Shown here: piece by piece, positions 1 to 12,110 of the stretch
Numbering within the stretch: position 1 is the stretch's first letter
Layout of the letters: each line of letters begins with the position of its first letter
NCBI GenBank assembly: GCA_007258455.2
Contig: VDFB02193867.1
Coordinates: forward strand, 566,252,661 to 566,316,660
DNA: 64,000 nucleotides
Direction of reading: 5' to 3'
DNA from: Sequoia sempervirens
Lineage: Eukaryota; Streptophyta; Pinopsida; Cupressales; Cupressaceae
Program-made: the position numbers and the translations under genes
Notes under the pieces: model-generated
What the model was told of the DNA's origin: nothing
Seen by the model: only the letters and a program-made list of their open reading frames with translations
Database searches by the model: none

Positions 1-1008
1 AAACGGTGCACATTGAAGTGATAAAAATTCTAAACAAAGAAAAACCAAGCAAATAGCCAATGCATAGTGTCATTTTCCACCCAATGTGTATGTCAAGCTA
101 CCAAGAATTTTTCAAAAGAAAAACCATAGTAAATGCTCATGTACATGAAGTAAGTTGACCAAGTCAAACAATAGACATTGTCCCATGATAAATGGCGTGA
201 ATGGCATAATGTGGCGCCAACTGAGAATGAGATGAATCAATTAGAAGTCTATTTCTTAATATGAATTTCCAGAATGTGAAGATTTGAAATATGTGGAAAT
301 GGTCAAGAGTGCATCTTTCTATGTAAGTCAACCTGTAGGAGGCAAATACCTTGCATTTCTGATTATCTTACTTTTTCATTTGAGAAGTGTGACTCATTTA
401 CCATGGCTATGTATGTGTTCATTATGCAACGTTTATAGCTGCAACCTTTTCTTAACCTCGCTGAGTCGAACCATTTGAGTTGAGAAGTATCATTTTTGAT
501 ACCCTGTTTCTAGCCTTTAGTTACTCATTTTTTTGTATAAATAGAGGAGCTATCTACGTCATTTGGGTGTGTACTTGCATATCTATTGCTTATTTATGAG
601 TTGCTAGTTTATTCTATGTTTATGAGAGGATTTGTGAGAGGTTTTGTGAGAGATTAGTGAAGGAAATTTTGGAGGGAAGAAGTGATAGTTGCTAAGTTGC
701 AAGCTGATTTTAGAAGAAAACTGAACTAGGAATCCAATACTATCGATTGGAGCTTTGCACAAATAGGCATGTTGAATTCTTCTCTTTTTCTACATTTTAG
801 GATTTTGTAAAGATTCTATGAATTTTTTGTCTCGTATGAAAATTAAGTTAGTTATTCTATCATGAATTGGTTATGGACTTCTTTGGAGAAGTATGAAAGA
901 TGTTGATAAGTCTAGTTGTTAGAAAAATCTCAATAGAGGGTTATAACCCATATACTATATTGTGTTACTTTAATGTTCTTTTCAAACAAAGAAAAATAAG
1001 GGGCGTGG
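1..1008 (+). other. LTR-like U3/R region with TATA box, no coding
   Basis: No convincing reading frame lies here. A TATA-box-like tataaata at 536-543 is followed by T-rich and GTGAGAG-rich sequence, resembling the promoter part of a plant LTR. A similar arrangement (tatataaata then ggggag) occurs near 43173. I see no LTR boundary or target duplication, so this is at best a fragment of an older element into which the LTR starting at 1009 was placed. Confidence 0.3.
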
Positions 1009-1380
1009 TGTTAGGATTTAGGCATATTGAAGCAATATACATTAACAATTATATGCAGATTAAATAACCAAGAAATAACAATGAAGAATAACAAAAAAGA
1101 GATCAACATAGAAATTTAACTTGGTTCACCCAATATGGCTTGCTACATCCATAGAAACTCAGCCACCTAATGATTTTATTATCTAGTGCAAAATAGATTA
1201 CAATCTCATGAATTCCATACCACAAAATACATCCTAGTTGCTTATAACAAGATTTTTAGAAGTTTCTAAAATTAGGGTTTTACAAAGTCATATTTCCGCT
1301 TGATGTGTTAGTAGGAAAACCTCAGTGAGGATATGTTACAAGTGTATAGTATATGCATGATCAGTCACCACATATCAACA
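1009..1380 (-). mobile_element. 3' LTR of a minus-strand copia element
   Basis: The stretch starts tgttagga and ends atcaaca, giving the TG...CA ends and short inverted tips of an LTR (372 bp). Immediately to its right, on the minus strand, is a purine-rich polypurine tract (ccaagtgggagat, 1381-1393), as expected just before a 3' LTR. Further right lies copia RNase H and RT sequence in the same orientation. The matching 5' LTR is not in the window, so the pair cannot be dated. Confidence 0.6.
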
Positions 1381-2347
1381 ATCTCCCACTTGGATACTGA
1401 TCCTGGATGACATTGCTGCACTTGCAACTCCCACTAGATTACAGGTCTGGTTGGTTTCTTATGTCCACCATTATCAGTCATGAAGGCCAACAAAAATTGA
1501 TGAGGAAACTTGTTTCTCTCGTGTAATAACCTTTGTGAAATATTTGTAGGATTCTCACTTGTGTGAATTTTCTCCAGCTTCAACTATCCATTCTCCAAAA
1601 CTGACTAGATGAAGTGGTATCTGAGCTATATTTGCTTAGTTTTTGAATTCAGAGCTAGGTTCTTAGCAAGATGTATGGTGCTATGGCTATCAGTGTACAA
1701 AGGATATCTTCTTGTTATTGTCCCAATTCCTCTAGAAAATGTTGTAACCAAATTATCTCCTTGCTAGCTTCCATAGCAACAACATACTCAACTTCAGTGG
1801 TTGAAAGCATAACAACCTTTTGCATCCTGGAAATCCAACTGACTACAGTACCTTCTACAGTAAAAACATACCCTATGGTACTCCTCCTGCTATCAATATG
1901 ACCCAGCAGATCAAAGTCAACGTATCCTTTTAGAGTAGAATTTGTTCCTCCAAAACATAGTTTCTTTGAAGTAGTACCATATAAATATCAGAGAATCCAT
2001 TATATGACATTCCAATGTTCCATTCTTGGATTTCTCATATACTTGCTCACAACCCCCACTGCATGTGCAATATTTGGCCTTGTGCATACCATTGCATACA
2101 TCAAGCTACCAACTACTGATGTATATGGTATTTTAGATATTTTTTCTTCCTCCTCTTGTGTCTTTGGACACATCTCCTTAGTCAATTTAAAATGACTAGG
2201 CAAATGTGTAACTGCTTTTGCATTCTACATGTTAACCTTTTCAACACCTTCTCTACATACTCACTTTGAGACAAAAATAATTTTATGTTTGTCCTATCCC
2301 ATGTGATCCTCATGCCAAGGATTTTTTTTGCTACACCCAAATCTTTC
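1381..2347 (-). pseudogene. copia RT C-terminus and RNase H remnant
   Basis: On the minus strand the translation shows the end of a Ty1/copia reverse transcriptase and the RNase H domain. Recognisable pieces are a DLGVAKKILGMRI-type block near 2330, SVVGSLMYAMVCTRPNIAHA (about 2060-2125), then a SRRSTIGYVF block and the STTEVEYV stretch (about 1780-1900) where the RNase H catalytic Glu is expected. At least one frameshift (near 2220) and several stops break it. The rest of pol is missing: the reading is cut at 2347 by the start of another LTR. In copia elements this polyprotein makes cDNA from the element RNA in cytoplasmic particles; this copy is dead. Confidence 0.85.
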
Positions 2348-2612
2348 TGATAGAGTAAATTGCATTTATGCTTAAGTTTACTTAGGCATTAGTTTTGCAT
2401 TTATTTACTCGGGTGGTTTTTTCCCATTTCAGGTAATTTTACACTACCACATGTTTTCATGCCTTTATAAGGAACTTTGTGAATTGTGTAATATCTCTCA
2501 TCTGAATGTATTTTCTCTAGTGAAATAGCCTAGTTTTCTTCTCTCGTATTCTATGGAGGTTTATTTATAGATGATTTTCTTGGGTTATTTGCTCTAACAT
2601 GGTATTAGAGCC
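2348..2612 (+). mobile_element. 5' LTR plus primer-binding site, plus strand
   Basis: LTR 2348-2599 (252 bp) begins TGATAGAG and ends CTCTAACA, an imperfect inverted pair with TG/CA ends. It is followed at once by tggtattagagcc (2600-2612). That nearly matches the initiator-Met-tRNA primer site tggtatcagagcc used by most plant copia elements. The LTR starts exactly where the minus-strand copia RT is cut, so this element probably inserted into it. No 3' LTR copy was found downstream. Confidence 0.65.
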
Positions 2613-4391
2613 ACCCATTCTACACTCTTTCCTATTTTGAGATCATTTTTTGCTAGAGATCATTTGGCATTTGATTTATTTTTTAATTTTAAAGTTGCCT
2701 CATTTCTGATTTTCCCAATTTTTCCTATTGCTGTTGAAATTTGAAATCAATTCATTCTGTTTGTGAAGCCTTTTTCATTGCTAGGGGTGTTATTTTCAAT
2801 TGGCTGCAATTTTCAATTTGAAAGGAGACCATATTAAATTTGTTGATCAGAGGGAATCATTTTGAGATTGGTGGCTACGAATTTTAGTGGGCGTTTTTCT
2901 TATTGCTATTTGGAGGCTATAAATCTCCTTTTCATCTCTTGCATGGAGTTACTTGGGCTCTATTTGTTGTTTAGAGGCCCCAATTTCTTTGAAGAGGCTT
3001 GATTTCTTTTTCACAGAGGCCTAGGTGGTTAATTTTTGAAGGCCCAAATTACCTTTTGAAGGTTATGATCTTAAGGCAACATTTTTTTATTTTTTTGCCA
3101 CATGAGAAAGGTGGTGGGCCGATTCAACCTATTTGGAGGCACAATTTTTCTTAGCCAAGCTGAGTGTCAAGGCATTTTTTTAGAATCCCATTTGGAGATT
3201 GGAGGCATGATTCTCTATTGAAGGCTGCATTTCTTTTGGAGAGGCATTTTTTCTGGCTATGAATTTCTCCATTCCTTTGCCAACGTCCTCCTTTGCCTGT
3301 GCTAGATTAGAAGCTTAATTGGAGGTGGTGCTTTTCCTATGAATCAATGTTTGGAGGGGCATTGAATTATTTGTTTGAGGTGATTTGCCTGTGGAGTGTG
3401 TGGAATACCTACTGGTGAGAGGGCATGAGGAGACTTAACTGCAAGCCGTTTAATTTTTTTGAGTCCTCGACTCAATACTTCCAGGGTGCGAGCCTTGTCT
3501 TCTTTCCTCTATTACATGGTTTCAATTTTCCTGTTGCATTCCTTGCATTGGGCCACAATATCTTGGTGAGGTGTTTGGACTTGAGCAAAGGTGATTTGTT
3601 CCACAACCTCTCTATTCTTGAAAGGGTTCTCCAGGGCAAGCACACCATCGATGACAGAACTGTATGTCTTTTTTGGGAACCTTTTCATTACTTTGTATTT
3701 TCAACCTTAGAGAAATATATCTCTTTAAATCCCTCTGGGTTTTCTTTTATTCTTCTTTTTATCCCTTATGGTTGTTTCATCATCGAACTGATGATTTTCT
3801 TCAAGTTTACAGAGGATCCATCTGATTTGTTAACCCCAAACTTATTTTGGGCAGATGCCTACTTAAATCCTAGGGTTCATATCAGTTTTTTTCATAACTA
3901 TATCCCCAAAGACCCAATAAAGCTTTCTCCATTTTGTACTCTTATATTTGCATGCATTTTGTTTTTTCCACTTCAAATGATCACTGATGTTTGTATGTAT
4001 ATGGTGCACAATACTATATAAATCTATGGTTTGTAAATTTAAAAGAAAGTATTTAGGAAACTATATTTAAACCTAGAGTTTTTGGGCCCTACTCCAGGTT
4101 CATTAACATAGTCACTATTAGAAAATAATTTTGGTTTTATCTATGTGATGTAGGAGATTTCTAGATGGAGAGCATGTGTGATGCTATAAGGACGCACTAC
4201 AGGTACCTTTTCTCACCAATTTTCTCATTTTCCACAAGTTTTTGTGAAATCTAATCAGATGGAACAAAATATATCCCTAAATTTAAACAAAAAATTATAC
4301 ATAGTCCAACCATTTTTTATCTTAGTTGCTATCATGGAAAATACTAAAAATAACCATTTAGTTTATAGTTATATTTTTTTATAGTGTGGCA
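2613..4391 (+). other. Internal region of the plus-strand LTR element, no recognised protein
   Basis: Downstream of the primer site there is 1.8 kb with no gag, protease or pol similarity that I can see. An ATG-started frame at 3425-4021 (198 codons) is F/L/I-rich, as expected of T-rich DNA read by chance, and matches nothing I recognise. Either this is the body of a non-coding LTR element or the coding part has been lost. The region after 4021 holds nothing recognisable. Confidence 0.3.
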
Positions 4392-4671
4392 TGATATAAT
4401 TGAATGAAGGAAGATCAAAACACATAACACATTCAAACATATAAACACATAAAATATTTAATCAATCATATAGACACACAAAGATTGTCCATCGTGCTGC
4501 TGCACCAAAAAGATTTCATTGCTCCATCAAAACATTACATCATACCTCCTACAAACAGAAACTTCCTAAATACTTCCTACATGCATGTTTCATGCAAAAA
4601 CTTTCTACTACTATATGCCTAGTTAATTGCATAATATATGGGAGAAATTACATGCCAACACTGCCCCTTAA
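4392..4671 (-). mobile_element. LTR-like end plus polypurine tract, minus strand
   Basis: On the minus strand ttaaggggcag (4661-4671) is followed by TGTTGGCATGTAATTTCTCC. This is the same junction form as the copia 3' end at 9967-9990 (aagggggag then TGTTGGAAG). The putative LTR spans 4392-4660 with TG...CA ends. Its inner tip resembles the right-hand LTR at 6393-6650 (both TGTTGG...AATTTCTCC), but the bodies are not clearly alike. The two may therefore be diverged LTRs of one element or belong to relatives. Confidence 0.45.
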
Positions 4672-5025
4672 TTTTGACCATAAATTTCTTTCAGCTTCTC
4701 CAACAAGTCTTTAGACTCACTCATTTTTTTTACTATCAACTCTCACCAATTCTTTCCAAATGTTGCGGCAGTTCCTCAAACATTGATCTTCAAATCTTCA
4801 AAACTTCAATCTTGAAATCCTCTCACTATCTGTAACTTTCAACTTTGCATGACGTCTTTCAAGACCTTAAAACCTCTCTTGATTTCTTTCTTCTTTTCCA
4901 TATGAACATTTGTATTTGAACAATTTTTTTAACATACCTGTAAACTTTTTCCAATCTGACCCATAATTCCATCCACAATTTATTTTCATACATTCTGTCA
5001 AAGATTCACTTTTACACTTAATTTG

Positions 5026-5850
5026 CTAACACATTTTTTCTGAATGATTTTTCAAACCACAAAATTTGAAAGGATGTAGATCCCAACATGTATCTTTTGC
5101 ATGACCTTTCCTGTTACAATGTAAACAGTGCACACATTCCATTCCTTTAACAAATTTCATTAATCCTGTATTATTTCCTTTACCTGTAATATATCTAAGA
5201 CCTTCATATTTTGGTCTCATAACAACCTCAATTGACTCTTTTCGTCCTTGTGCATTCTTCCCTAATCCTTGTCCTTTATAACCCATTCTTTTCATAATTT
5301 TAAAACCAACATTTTCCTCATTATGATTAACATGATTTCCAGATTCAAACACTTCATCATCATTTTTACATTTTTCTTCTATGCAGTCCTCATCAAAATC
5401 AATATTAGTCATATCACATAAACTACTTGATTTATCAACAGAATAATATAGATCTTTACATTTTTCTTCTATGCATTCCTCATCAAAATCAATATTAGTC
5501 ATATCACATAAACTACTTGATCTATAAATAGAATAATACAGATCTTCGGTACCACAAGACACATCACTTACCAATGGCTTTGTCCTTAAACATTTATTTT
5601 CTTCTTTCAACTTTGATAATTCTTCTATCAATAAACAATTTTCTTCTTCTAACAATTTTAGCTTTTCTTCAAAATATTCTTTCTTTTTCTTGATTTCATC
5701 AAACAACTTTAATTTTTCTTCTAACTCTTCATTCTTCTCCTCAACTTTCCACAAATATTTCAAAAGTTCACTATTTTCTTTCTTTAAAAAATCCTTCTCA
5801 CAAACTAGATTTTCATTTTCTTTTAACACTCTTTTACCGACTTTTCCCAT
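5026..5850 (-). CDS. Gag-like protein: coiled coil, G-patch, zinc knuckle (LTR element)
   Basis: Open frame of 274 codons with an ATG start (MGKVGKRVL). Residues about 8-90 are K/E/L-rich heptad-like sequence, a probable coiled coil. Residues about 105-165 are acidic and contain two copies of a 30-residue unit (5365-5544). Residues about 183-215 form a G-patch (GFKIMKRMGYKGQGLGKNAQ). The C-terminus has a CCHC knuckle (CLHCNRKGHAKDTC) and a second one whose first Cys is replaced by Phe (FKFCGLKNHSEKMC). No protease, RT or integrase lies nearby. It sits between an upstream primer site (6376-6390, minus) and a downstream polypurine tract (4661-4671), so I infer the sole product of a non-autonomous LTR retrotransposon, acting as an RNA-binding capsid-like protein. 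G-patch plus knuckle combinations are known from plant retroelements. An unusual cellular gene is less likely. Confidence 0.6.
   Translation of the reverse strand: MGKVGKRVLKENENLVCEKDFLKKENSELLKYLWKVEEKNEELEEKLKLFDEIKKKKEYFEEKLKLLEEENCLLIEELSKLKEENKCLRTKPLVSDVSCGTEDLYYSIYRSSSLCDMTNIDFDEECIEEKCKDLYYSVDKSSSLCDMTNIDFDEDCIEEKCKNDDEVFESGNHVNHNEENVGFKIMKRMGYKGQGLGKNAQGRKESIEVVMRPKYEGLRYITGKGNNTGLMKFVKGMECVHCLHCNRKGHAKDTCWDLHPFKFCGLKNHSEKMC
5365..5544 (-). repeat. 90-bp in-frame tandem duplication inside the G-patch ORF
   Basis: Two 90-bp units (5365-5454 and 5455-5544) encode 30-residue repeats starting DLYYSIYRSSSLCDMTNIDF and DLYYSVDKSSSLCDMTNIDF. The few differences between them mean the duplication is recent and kept the frame. 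Confidence 0.9.
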
Positions 5851-6392
5851 TGGAACAAATGATTTTTAACTCACCTGAATTGATTTCTTTTTTCTACAGC
5901 TTCTTTTGACAGTTACACAAATACAATAATTCTCTCTAAAAAAGAGTTGTGATTTACTTTTAGCAATAAAACTGATCCTATCTCTTTATTTTTTGCAAGG
6001 AATTTCTTCCAATACAAATTATCTCAAAGATCATTAGATTTTTTTTTTTTAAAACACATAATCAAGCTTTTCAAAACAAAATTAATTACCTTTTCCAACA
6101 ACCTACTGCAATCTAAGAACAACATCAAATATGCTGACTTTTTTTATTTCTAGATCTGCAACCTTTTAAATTTGCATCAGCAACAAAACTCCTATCTACA
6201 ATAATCTTCTTTGACTTCGCTTGAATCTACAATCCATTGCATGGAGGCTCTTGTGTGACTACAAAATTAGCAGCTAACAAATCAACAACTTCTTCACCAT
6301 GTTTTCTTCTAGCTGTAGCTTCACTCTAACATTGATTACCAAATTATATTTCTAACCTTCACCATTGAACCAACCTGGCTCTGATACCACTT
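5851..6392 (-). other. 5' leader of the minus-strand G-patch element with PBS
   Basis: Non-coding leader between the ORF start and the right LTR. On the minus strand gtggtatcagagcca (6376-6390) is an initiator-Met-tRNA primer site, three bases inside the LTR that starts at 6393. This fixes the element's orientation as minus. Confidence 0.7.
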
Positions 6393-6650
6393 TGATAGAA
6401 AGAGGAAAGATAGAAATATACAAGAAAATAGAGAATGCTATAGCAAAAACATATTATATTCATTTATTTGATCAATGCCAAATGGCTACATGATTGCACT
6501 TTAAATAGATACATTATAAACGATAAAGGAAACTTCCAATCTTGCAAATAAACCATGAAGGAAATAAATAAACAAAACAATAGAAGGTTTCACTGATTCT
6601 AAAATAAATTATGGCTGCAGAAGTATTACAGGAGAAATTACTTTCCAACA
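6393..6650 (-). mobile_element. 5' LTR of the minus-strand G-patch element
   Basis: 258 bp with plus-strand ends TGATAGAAAG and CTTTCCAACA, an imperfect inverted pair. It abuts the primer site at 6376-6390. It is the 5' LTR because the primer site lies on its inner side. The flank to the right (6651-6724) belongs to neither this element nor clear copia coding sequence. Confidence 0.65.
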
Positions 6651-6724
6651 ACCTAATAAACATTTTCTACACTTTACTTTTTGCATTGAAGATGATGCAA
6701 TCTGCCATTTGAGAGCAACATCAA

Positions 6725-9700
6725 ATATGTGACTTTTTTGAAAATGAATGTAGAATCAAACAAGTTGAAGTGGATAAGCAAAAGGAAAATTACACAGATG
6801 TATCTGCTAATAATTCTAGAAGTTTACTCATAACTTGTAATGTGGCTCAAGAAAGCTCTAATGATGTATGGTTTTTAGATAGTGGTTGTAGCAACCATAT
6901 GGTAGGAACCAAAGAATTATTTGCTAGTTTGGATGATTCTATAAAATCAGAAGTAAAATTGGGAAATGATAGTAGAGTATCTGTAACTAGGAAATGAATC
7001 ATTAATATCATGACTAAGAGTGGTGAAAAGAGACACATTGATGATATTTTCTTTGTACCTGGTTTAAAACATAATTTGTTGAGTGTTGGTCAATTAATGC
7101 AAAAAGGGTACAGAGTTCACTTTAAAAATGATGAATGTACAATTCTAGATAGAAATCCTAATGATAGATTAATTGCAAGGGTCAAAATGACACAAAACAG
7201 AATGTTCCCCCTTCAAATTAATTGTATTCAAGGAAAGGAGGAAATTAATTTCAAAACAGTGTGATTAGATCAGACATGGCTTTGGCACTTAAGGTATGGC
7301 CACCTTCATTTTGCAGGTTTAAGTTTATTGCAAAAGAAAAATATGGTGAGAGGTTTACCAGTTATAGATCATTCAGCTAGTACTTGTGAAAGTTGTATCT
7401 TAGCAAAACAGCATAGAGAGAGTTTTCTAGTAAAGAGTTCATACAGAGCAAAGACACCATTAGAATTAGTTCACACCGATATATGTGGGCCAATGCAGAC
7501 TCCATCTTTAGGAGGCAATTTATATTTCCTAACATTTATTGATGATTTTAGCAAGAAGACATGGATATACTTTCTCAAGCAGAAGTCTAAGGCATTTGAT
7601 AAATTCAAGGAGTTTAAAGCTTTGACTAAAAAACAAAGTGGATTCTACATTAAGGTACTTAGATCTGATAGGGGTGGCGAGTTCAGTTCTAATGAATTTT
7701 TGGATTTTTGCAGATATCATGGAATTAAGAAACAGTTTACAACAAGATATACACCACAGCAAAATGGGGTAGCTGAAAGGAAGAACGGAACTATAATGGA
7801 TATGGCTAGGAGCATGATGAAGGCCAAAAATTTATCTAATGATTTGTGGGTAGAAGCAATGGCATGTGTTGTGTACATTCTGAATAGGAGTCCTACAAAG
7901 AGTGTGAGGGATAAAATCCCCCAAGAAGCTTGGAATGGTAAGAAGCATATTGTCTCTCATTTTAGAATTTTTGGGTGTGTTGCTTATTCTCTTGTGTCAT
8001 CTGAATTAAGAAGGAAATTAGATGATAAGAGTAAAAAATGCATTTTTATTGGTTATGATGAGCAATCAAAAGCTTACCGGTTGTATAATCCAATTACAAA
8101 GAAATTGATCATTAGTAGAGATGTTGAATTTAAGGAAGAAGAATCATGGGATTCAAATGTTGACAAAATAGTCTCAAGTGGAGCACCTATACATGATAGT
8201 GAGGAGGAACCAAAAGAAAAAGATGGTCAAATGCCACAAAGTACTCCACCAAGAAATATTGTGCAAGGTATATCATCCTCCCATCCAAATCCTTCTAATT
8301 CAAATTCAAATTTAAGTGATGAATCATATCCAACACTTGCTTCATTAAGAAAAAGGTGCAAAGTAAAGAAAACAAAAATCTTAAAAGAAATATATGATAA
8401 AGGAGATGAAATTGTAAATTCAATTTTTTCTCTAGTTGCTAGTGATCCTGTTTATTTTGAAGAAGCGGTAAAAGATGATAATTGGATTAAGGCAATGGAT
8501 GAAGAAATAGACTCTATTGAAAGAAATAAAACATAGGAGTTAGTAGATTTACCTGAAGGTAAAGATTGCATAGGAGTTAAATGGGTCTATAAAACTAAAT
8601 TTAATGCTGAAGGCCAAATTGTAAAACATAAAGCAAGATTAGTTGCAAAAGGGTTTTCACAATAGTATGGGATTGATTATAGTGAAACTTTTACTCCAGT
8701 TGCAAGGTTAGATACAATTAGAACTGTTCTAGCAGTAGCTGCATATAACAATTGGAATGTTTTTCAGATGGATGTAAAATCGACTTTCTTAAATGGTTTT
8801 CTTGATGAAGAGGTTTATGTTTTACAACCCCTTGGTTATGAAGTTCATGGTCATGAAAATAAGGTTTATAAATTAAAAAAGACACTTTATCGATTGAAAC
8901 AGGCACCCAGGGCTTGGTATAGTAGAATTGATTCATATTTGATAAGTAACGGATTCAGAAGAAGCAATAGTGAGCCTACATTGTATATAAAGACTAATGA
9001 TGAAGGTCAAATTTTGATTGTATGTCTGTATGTTGATGATTTGATTTTTAGTGGAAATTTTTCTGTGGACATGTTTAAGTTAGATATGATGAAAGAGTTT
9101 GAAATGACAAATTTGGTCTTGATGAGATACTTTTTGGGTATTGAAGTCGTTCAAACAAATAAGGGAATTTTTATTTGTCAGTCCAAATATGCCAAGGATG
9201 TATTAATAAGATTTAAAATGTTGAATTGTAATCCTGCACCAACTCTAGCTCTCATAGGAACAAAATTGAACAAAGAGGATAAGGGGTCAAATGTTGATCC
9301 ATCCAGATTTAAAAAGCTTGTTGGTAGTTTAATGTATCTTACAGCTACAAGGCATGATATTATATATGGTGTAAGTTTGATTGCAAGGTTCATGGATTCA
9401 CCTCAGAATTCTCACTTGCAAGTTGGGAAGAGAATACTCAGATATGTTGCAGGAATAGCAGGATATGGAATTCTATATTCCAAAACTAACAATTTTGATT
9501 TGATTGGTTATACTGATAGTGATTTTGCAGGTAGCATAGATGTCAAGAAAAGTACATCAGGACATATATTTCATATTGGATCGGATCTCATGGGCATCAA
9601 AGAAGCAACCTATAGTGACAATTTCTTCAGCCGAAGCAGAATATGTAGCTGCAACTGCTGCAACATGTCAAGCAATTTGGATGCGTAGAATTTTGTCAAA

Positions 9701-9968
9701 TTTGTTGCATAATCAAGATGATCCAACACCAATCCTTTGTTATAACAAGTCAGCCATTGCATTGTTCAAGAATCATGTATTTCACAAAAGGAGCAAGCAT
9801 ATTGATACGAGGTACCATTTCATCAGAGAATTGGTCAAGAATGGCAAAATCTATCTTGAATTTTGTAAATCTGAAGATCAGCTGGTAGACATTTTTTCCA
9901 AGCCATTACCAAAGGATAGCTTTGAATATCTAAGAAAAAATTTGGGAGTTGTTGATGGTCGAAATTAA
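6725..9968 (+). pseudogene. Ty1/copia gag-pol, 5'-truncated
   Basis: Domain order is that of Ty1/copia: end of a gag zinc knuckle (ENEC near 6745), protease (WFLDSGCSNHM, about 6869-6901), GAG-pre-integrase (LWHLRYGHL and CESC, 7285-7400), integrase with D, D, E in HTDICGP, RSDRGGEF and NGVAERKN, RT with YVDD (about 9029-9040), and RNase H. One frame runs from 6725 to about 9585 with stops at 6995, 7262, 8534 and 8663. A frameshift near 9585 moves RNase H into another frame that ends at 9968. In RNase H the expected Asp of the C-D-N-K motif is Tyr (CYNK, near 9741). Most of gag and the 5' LTR are absent, so the copy is dead, though its frame is still well preserved. Confidence 0.92.
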
Positions 9969-9975
9969 GGGGGAG

Positions 9976-10263
9976 TGTTGGAAGAAATTTTCTAATTTCT
10001 CCCTCTGTTGATTCCGTGATTTGTGGTTTCCAGCAGTTTCCCTGTTTTTTTTCTTAAAATCAGCCCAATCAATCTGCTGTGTTGATTGCTGCATAATTTG
10101 TTGTTTGATTTGAAGTTTCTTTTTGTTGTCATTGTTGACAGATTGTGTGCATCTATTTAAACTAGCTGCTGTAGCATTTTGGTATGAAAAAGATTATGAA
10201 TAAAATTTGTTTTCTCTGTATGATTTCTGGTCTTATGCAAAATGGGAGAAAGGTATGCCAACA
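9976..10263 (+). mobile_element. 3' LTR of the copia element
   Basis: A polypurine tract aagggggag (9967-9975) overlaps the pol stop codon and is followed by TGTTGGAAGA. The LTR ends TATGCCAACA at 10263, giving TG...CA ends and inverted tips (288 bp). The CML segment A begins directly after it, so the element borders or cuts the end of that duplication. Confidence 0.8.
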
Positions 10264-12110
10264 GTCCGTTACCTCTTTTCTGTTAAGCCTCCCTTCCCTT
10301 TACTCCGTCCTCTCTGAATGTGGGATAAATATGTATATGCAACTATCTCCAAAAAGTACAGAGGCCATTCTGGGGAAGAATGTGTAATGCTCTTCCACAA
10401 CTCCTATTAGCATGCTCTCTCAAGGGCTTCAATTTTTTTAGTTGATTAGCCATGTTTTATGTTTTCATAGAGTTATTGTTTTTGGGTTTTCGCCCTAGCA
10501 ATTACTTTCCTAGTCGATTCATCAATGTTTGACTAAAGGGTGGGTAAATCTTAGTACTTAAGCGAGCAGCCACCGACTAATTCTCATAATCAACTGCCAT
10601 TTTCCCATATAATAAGACTAAATTTGTACTTCTATGCCTGTAACTCTGGCCAGACTTTTTCCCTTGCTCTTGTTCCCAATTGCCAGATGCAAAGAACTAA
10701 AATTTCAACAGAAGTATATCGATGCCTCCAAAGGTCCAAACAAGAAAATGAGGAATTTAAGGATAGCAGAGTCGTGGACCAAGTTGAGGAGATTCAAAGA
10801 CTTAAACTGATACAGAAGTTTAATTTGGTGGTGAAATCTAGACTAAAACAGACATCCCCTTCAAAATTGTTATAATTCCATAATGAATTAAACCTCTCGA
10901 TTACAATTATAAATACAATGTTTTCCATTGTTCTCTTTGAAAATTAGAAATTAAAATTTCCATGCTGGAAATATCAGATCTATTGCAGGGGCTGCGCTTG
11001 GCAGGTGAGGATGATGATATTTACTTTATTTAATAAGTTTTAAATTTTAGGTGTGGTTAGGATTAATTATTAGATAATTTTTACAGAATGAATCTTTTAG
11101 GTTATAACAGTTTAGGCAAATGAAACTTTTAGTATAAATGTATGAATACTCGACATATTATAATCTGTTTAAATACATAGAAACCAATATCTGTAATAAC
11201 CCAAGTGATTCCATTAAAACATGCGAGATCTTAGCTAATTATTCCGTGGAGGCCAAAACAGAGAACATTGCCTTATCATGATGCTAATTATACTAAGTTA
11301 TTGTAAATAAATTATATGACAAAGATTATTAGTAATCTTCATTAAGATTATCCATCCAATCAATTAAGAATTTTTTTCTGACATTAGTTTATAACCCTCA
11401 CATGATCATTGTAATCTATCTGTAGTTTTAGTTGGGCTTTCTGCCAAAAAATGGCAATCACTGCCATTTATGAGAGACACATTAAATATCCGAAGTCGGT
11501 TTTTGTTAGAAGTGGCTTTCCTAGGACAAGCTTCCATATTGCTAAAATGTAGTTCATTTTGTACCAGCATTATTATCAATGAGGGCGATCCCAAGAATTG
11601 ATCAGTTCTGTTGGTTTACCTCTGAAACTTTCAGCTCTCTCACTATTTGTGAGACATGGTATAAAACTCTAAGCAATCTCTCTATTCTTTATAGAAAAAG
11701 AGTGAAAATGGCGATAAATTAAGAGAGACAGGACCTCATGTACGTAGCTTCAAGTATTTTAATGATATTGCTGTATTTATCATTCATGTGTCAAATGACT
11801 CAAACACTGGTATATGAGCAGTTAGCTGCTTACAGACTGTACATATAAAATAACATACTAAACCTATTAAATTTGGGATTTTGAGAGAAAGCCAACTGTT
11901 TACTTTATAGAGATCATATACATACATTTGATTATTTCAAAATGACTTAGAATATATTCAATTTTTTTGATTTACAATTCTAAAACTTTGAGCAGAGTAT
12001 TGGGAGTTTTATCCCAAATATGGAGATTTAGAATATATTCAATTTTTTCAATATACAGTTCCAAAACTTTGAACAGTGTATTGGGAGTTCCAATCCTAAT
12101 TTACAAAAAT

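Noticed and set aside
284..478. Small open frame near the left end
   Set aside because: No start context, no similarity, and it lies in LTR-like sequence.
3425..4021. 198-codon frame as a gene
   Set aside because: F/L/I-rich composition expected from T-rich DNA; no motif, inside a retroelement body.
10624..10875. 83-codon frame as a gene
   Set aside because: It is the 3' flank of CML copy A, and the equivalent sequence in copy B (about 21770-21960) has no frame.
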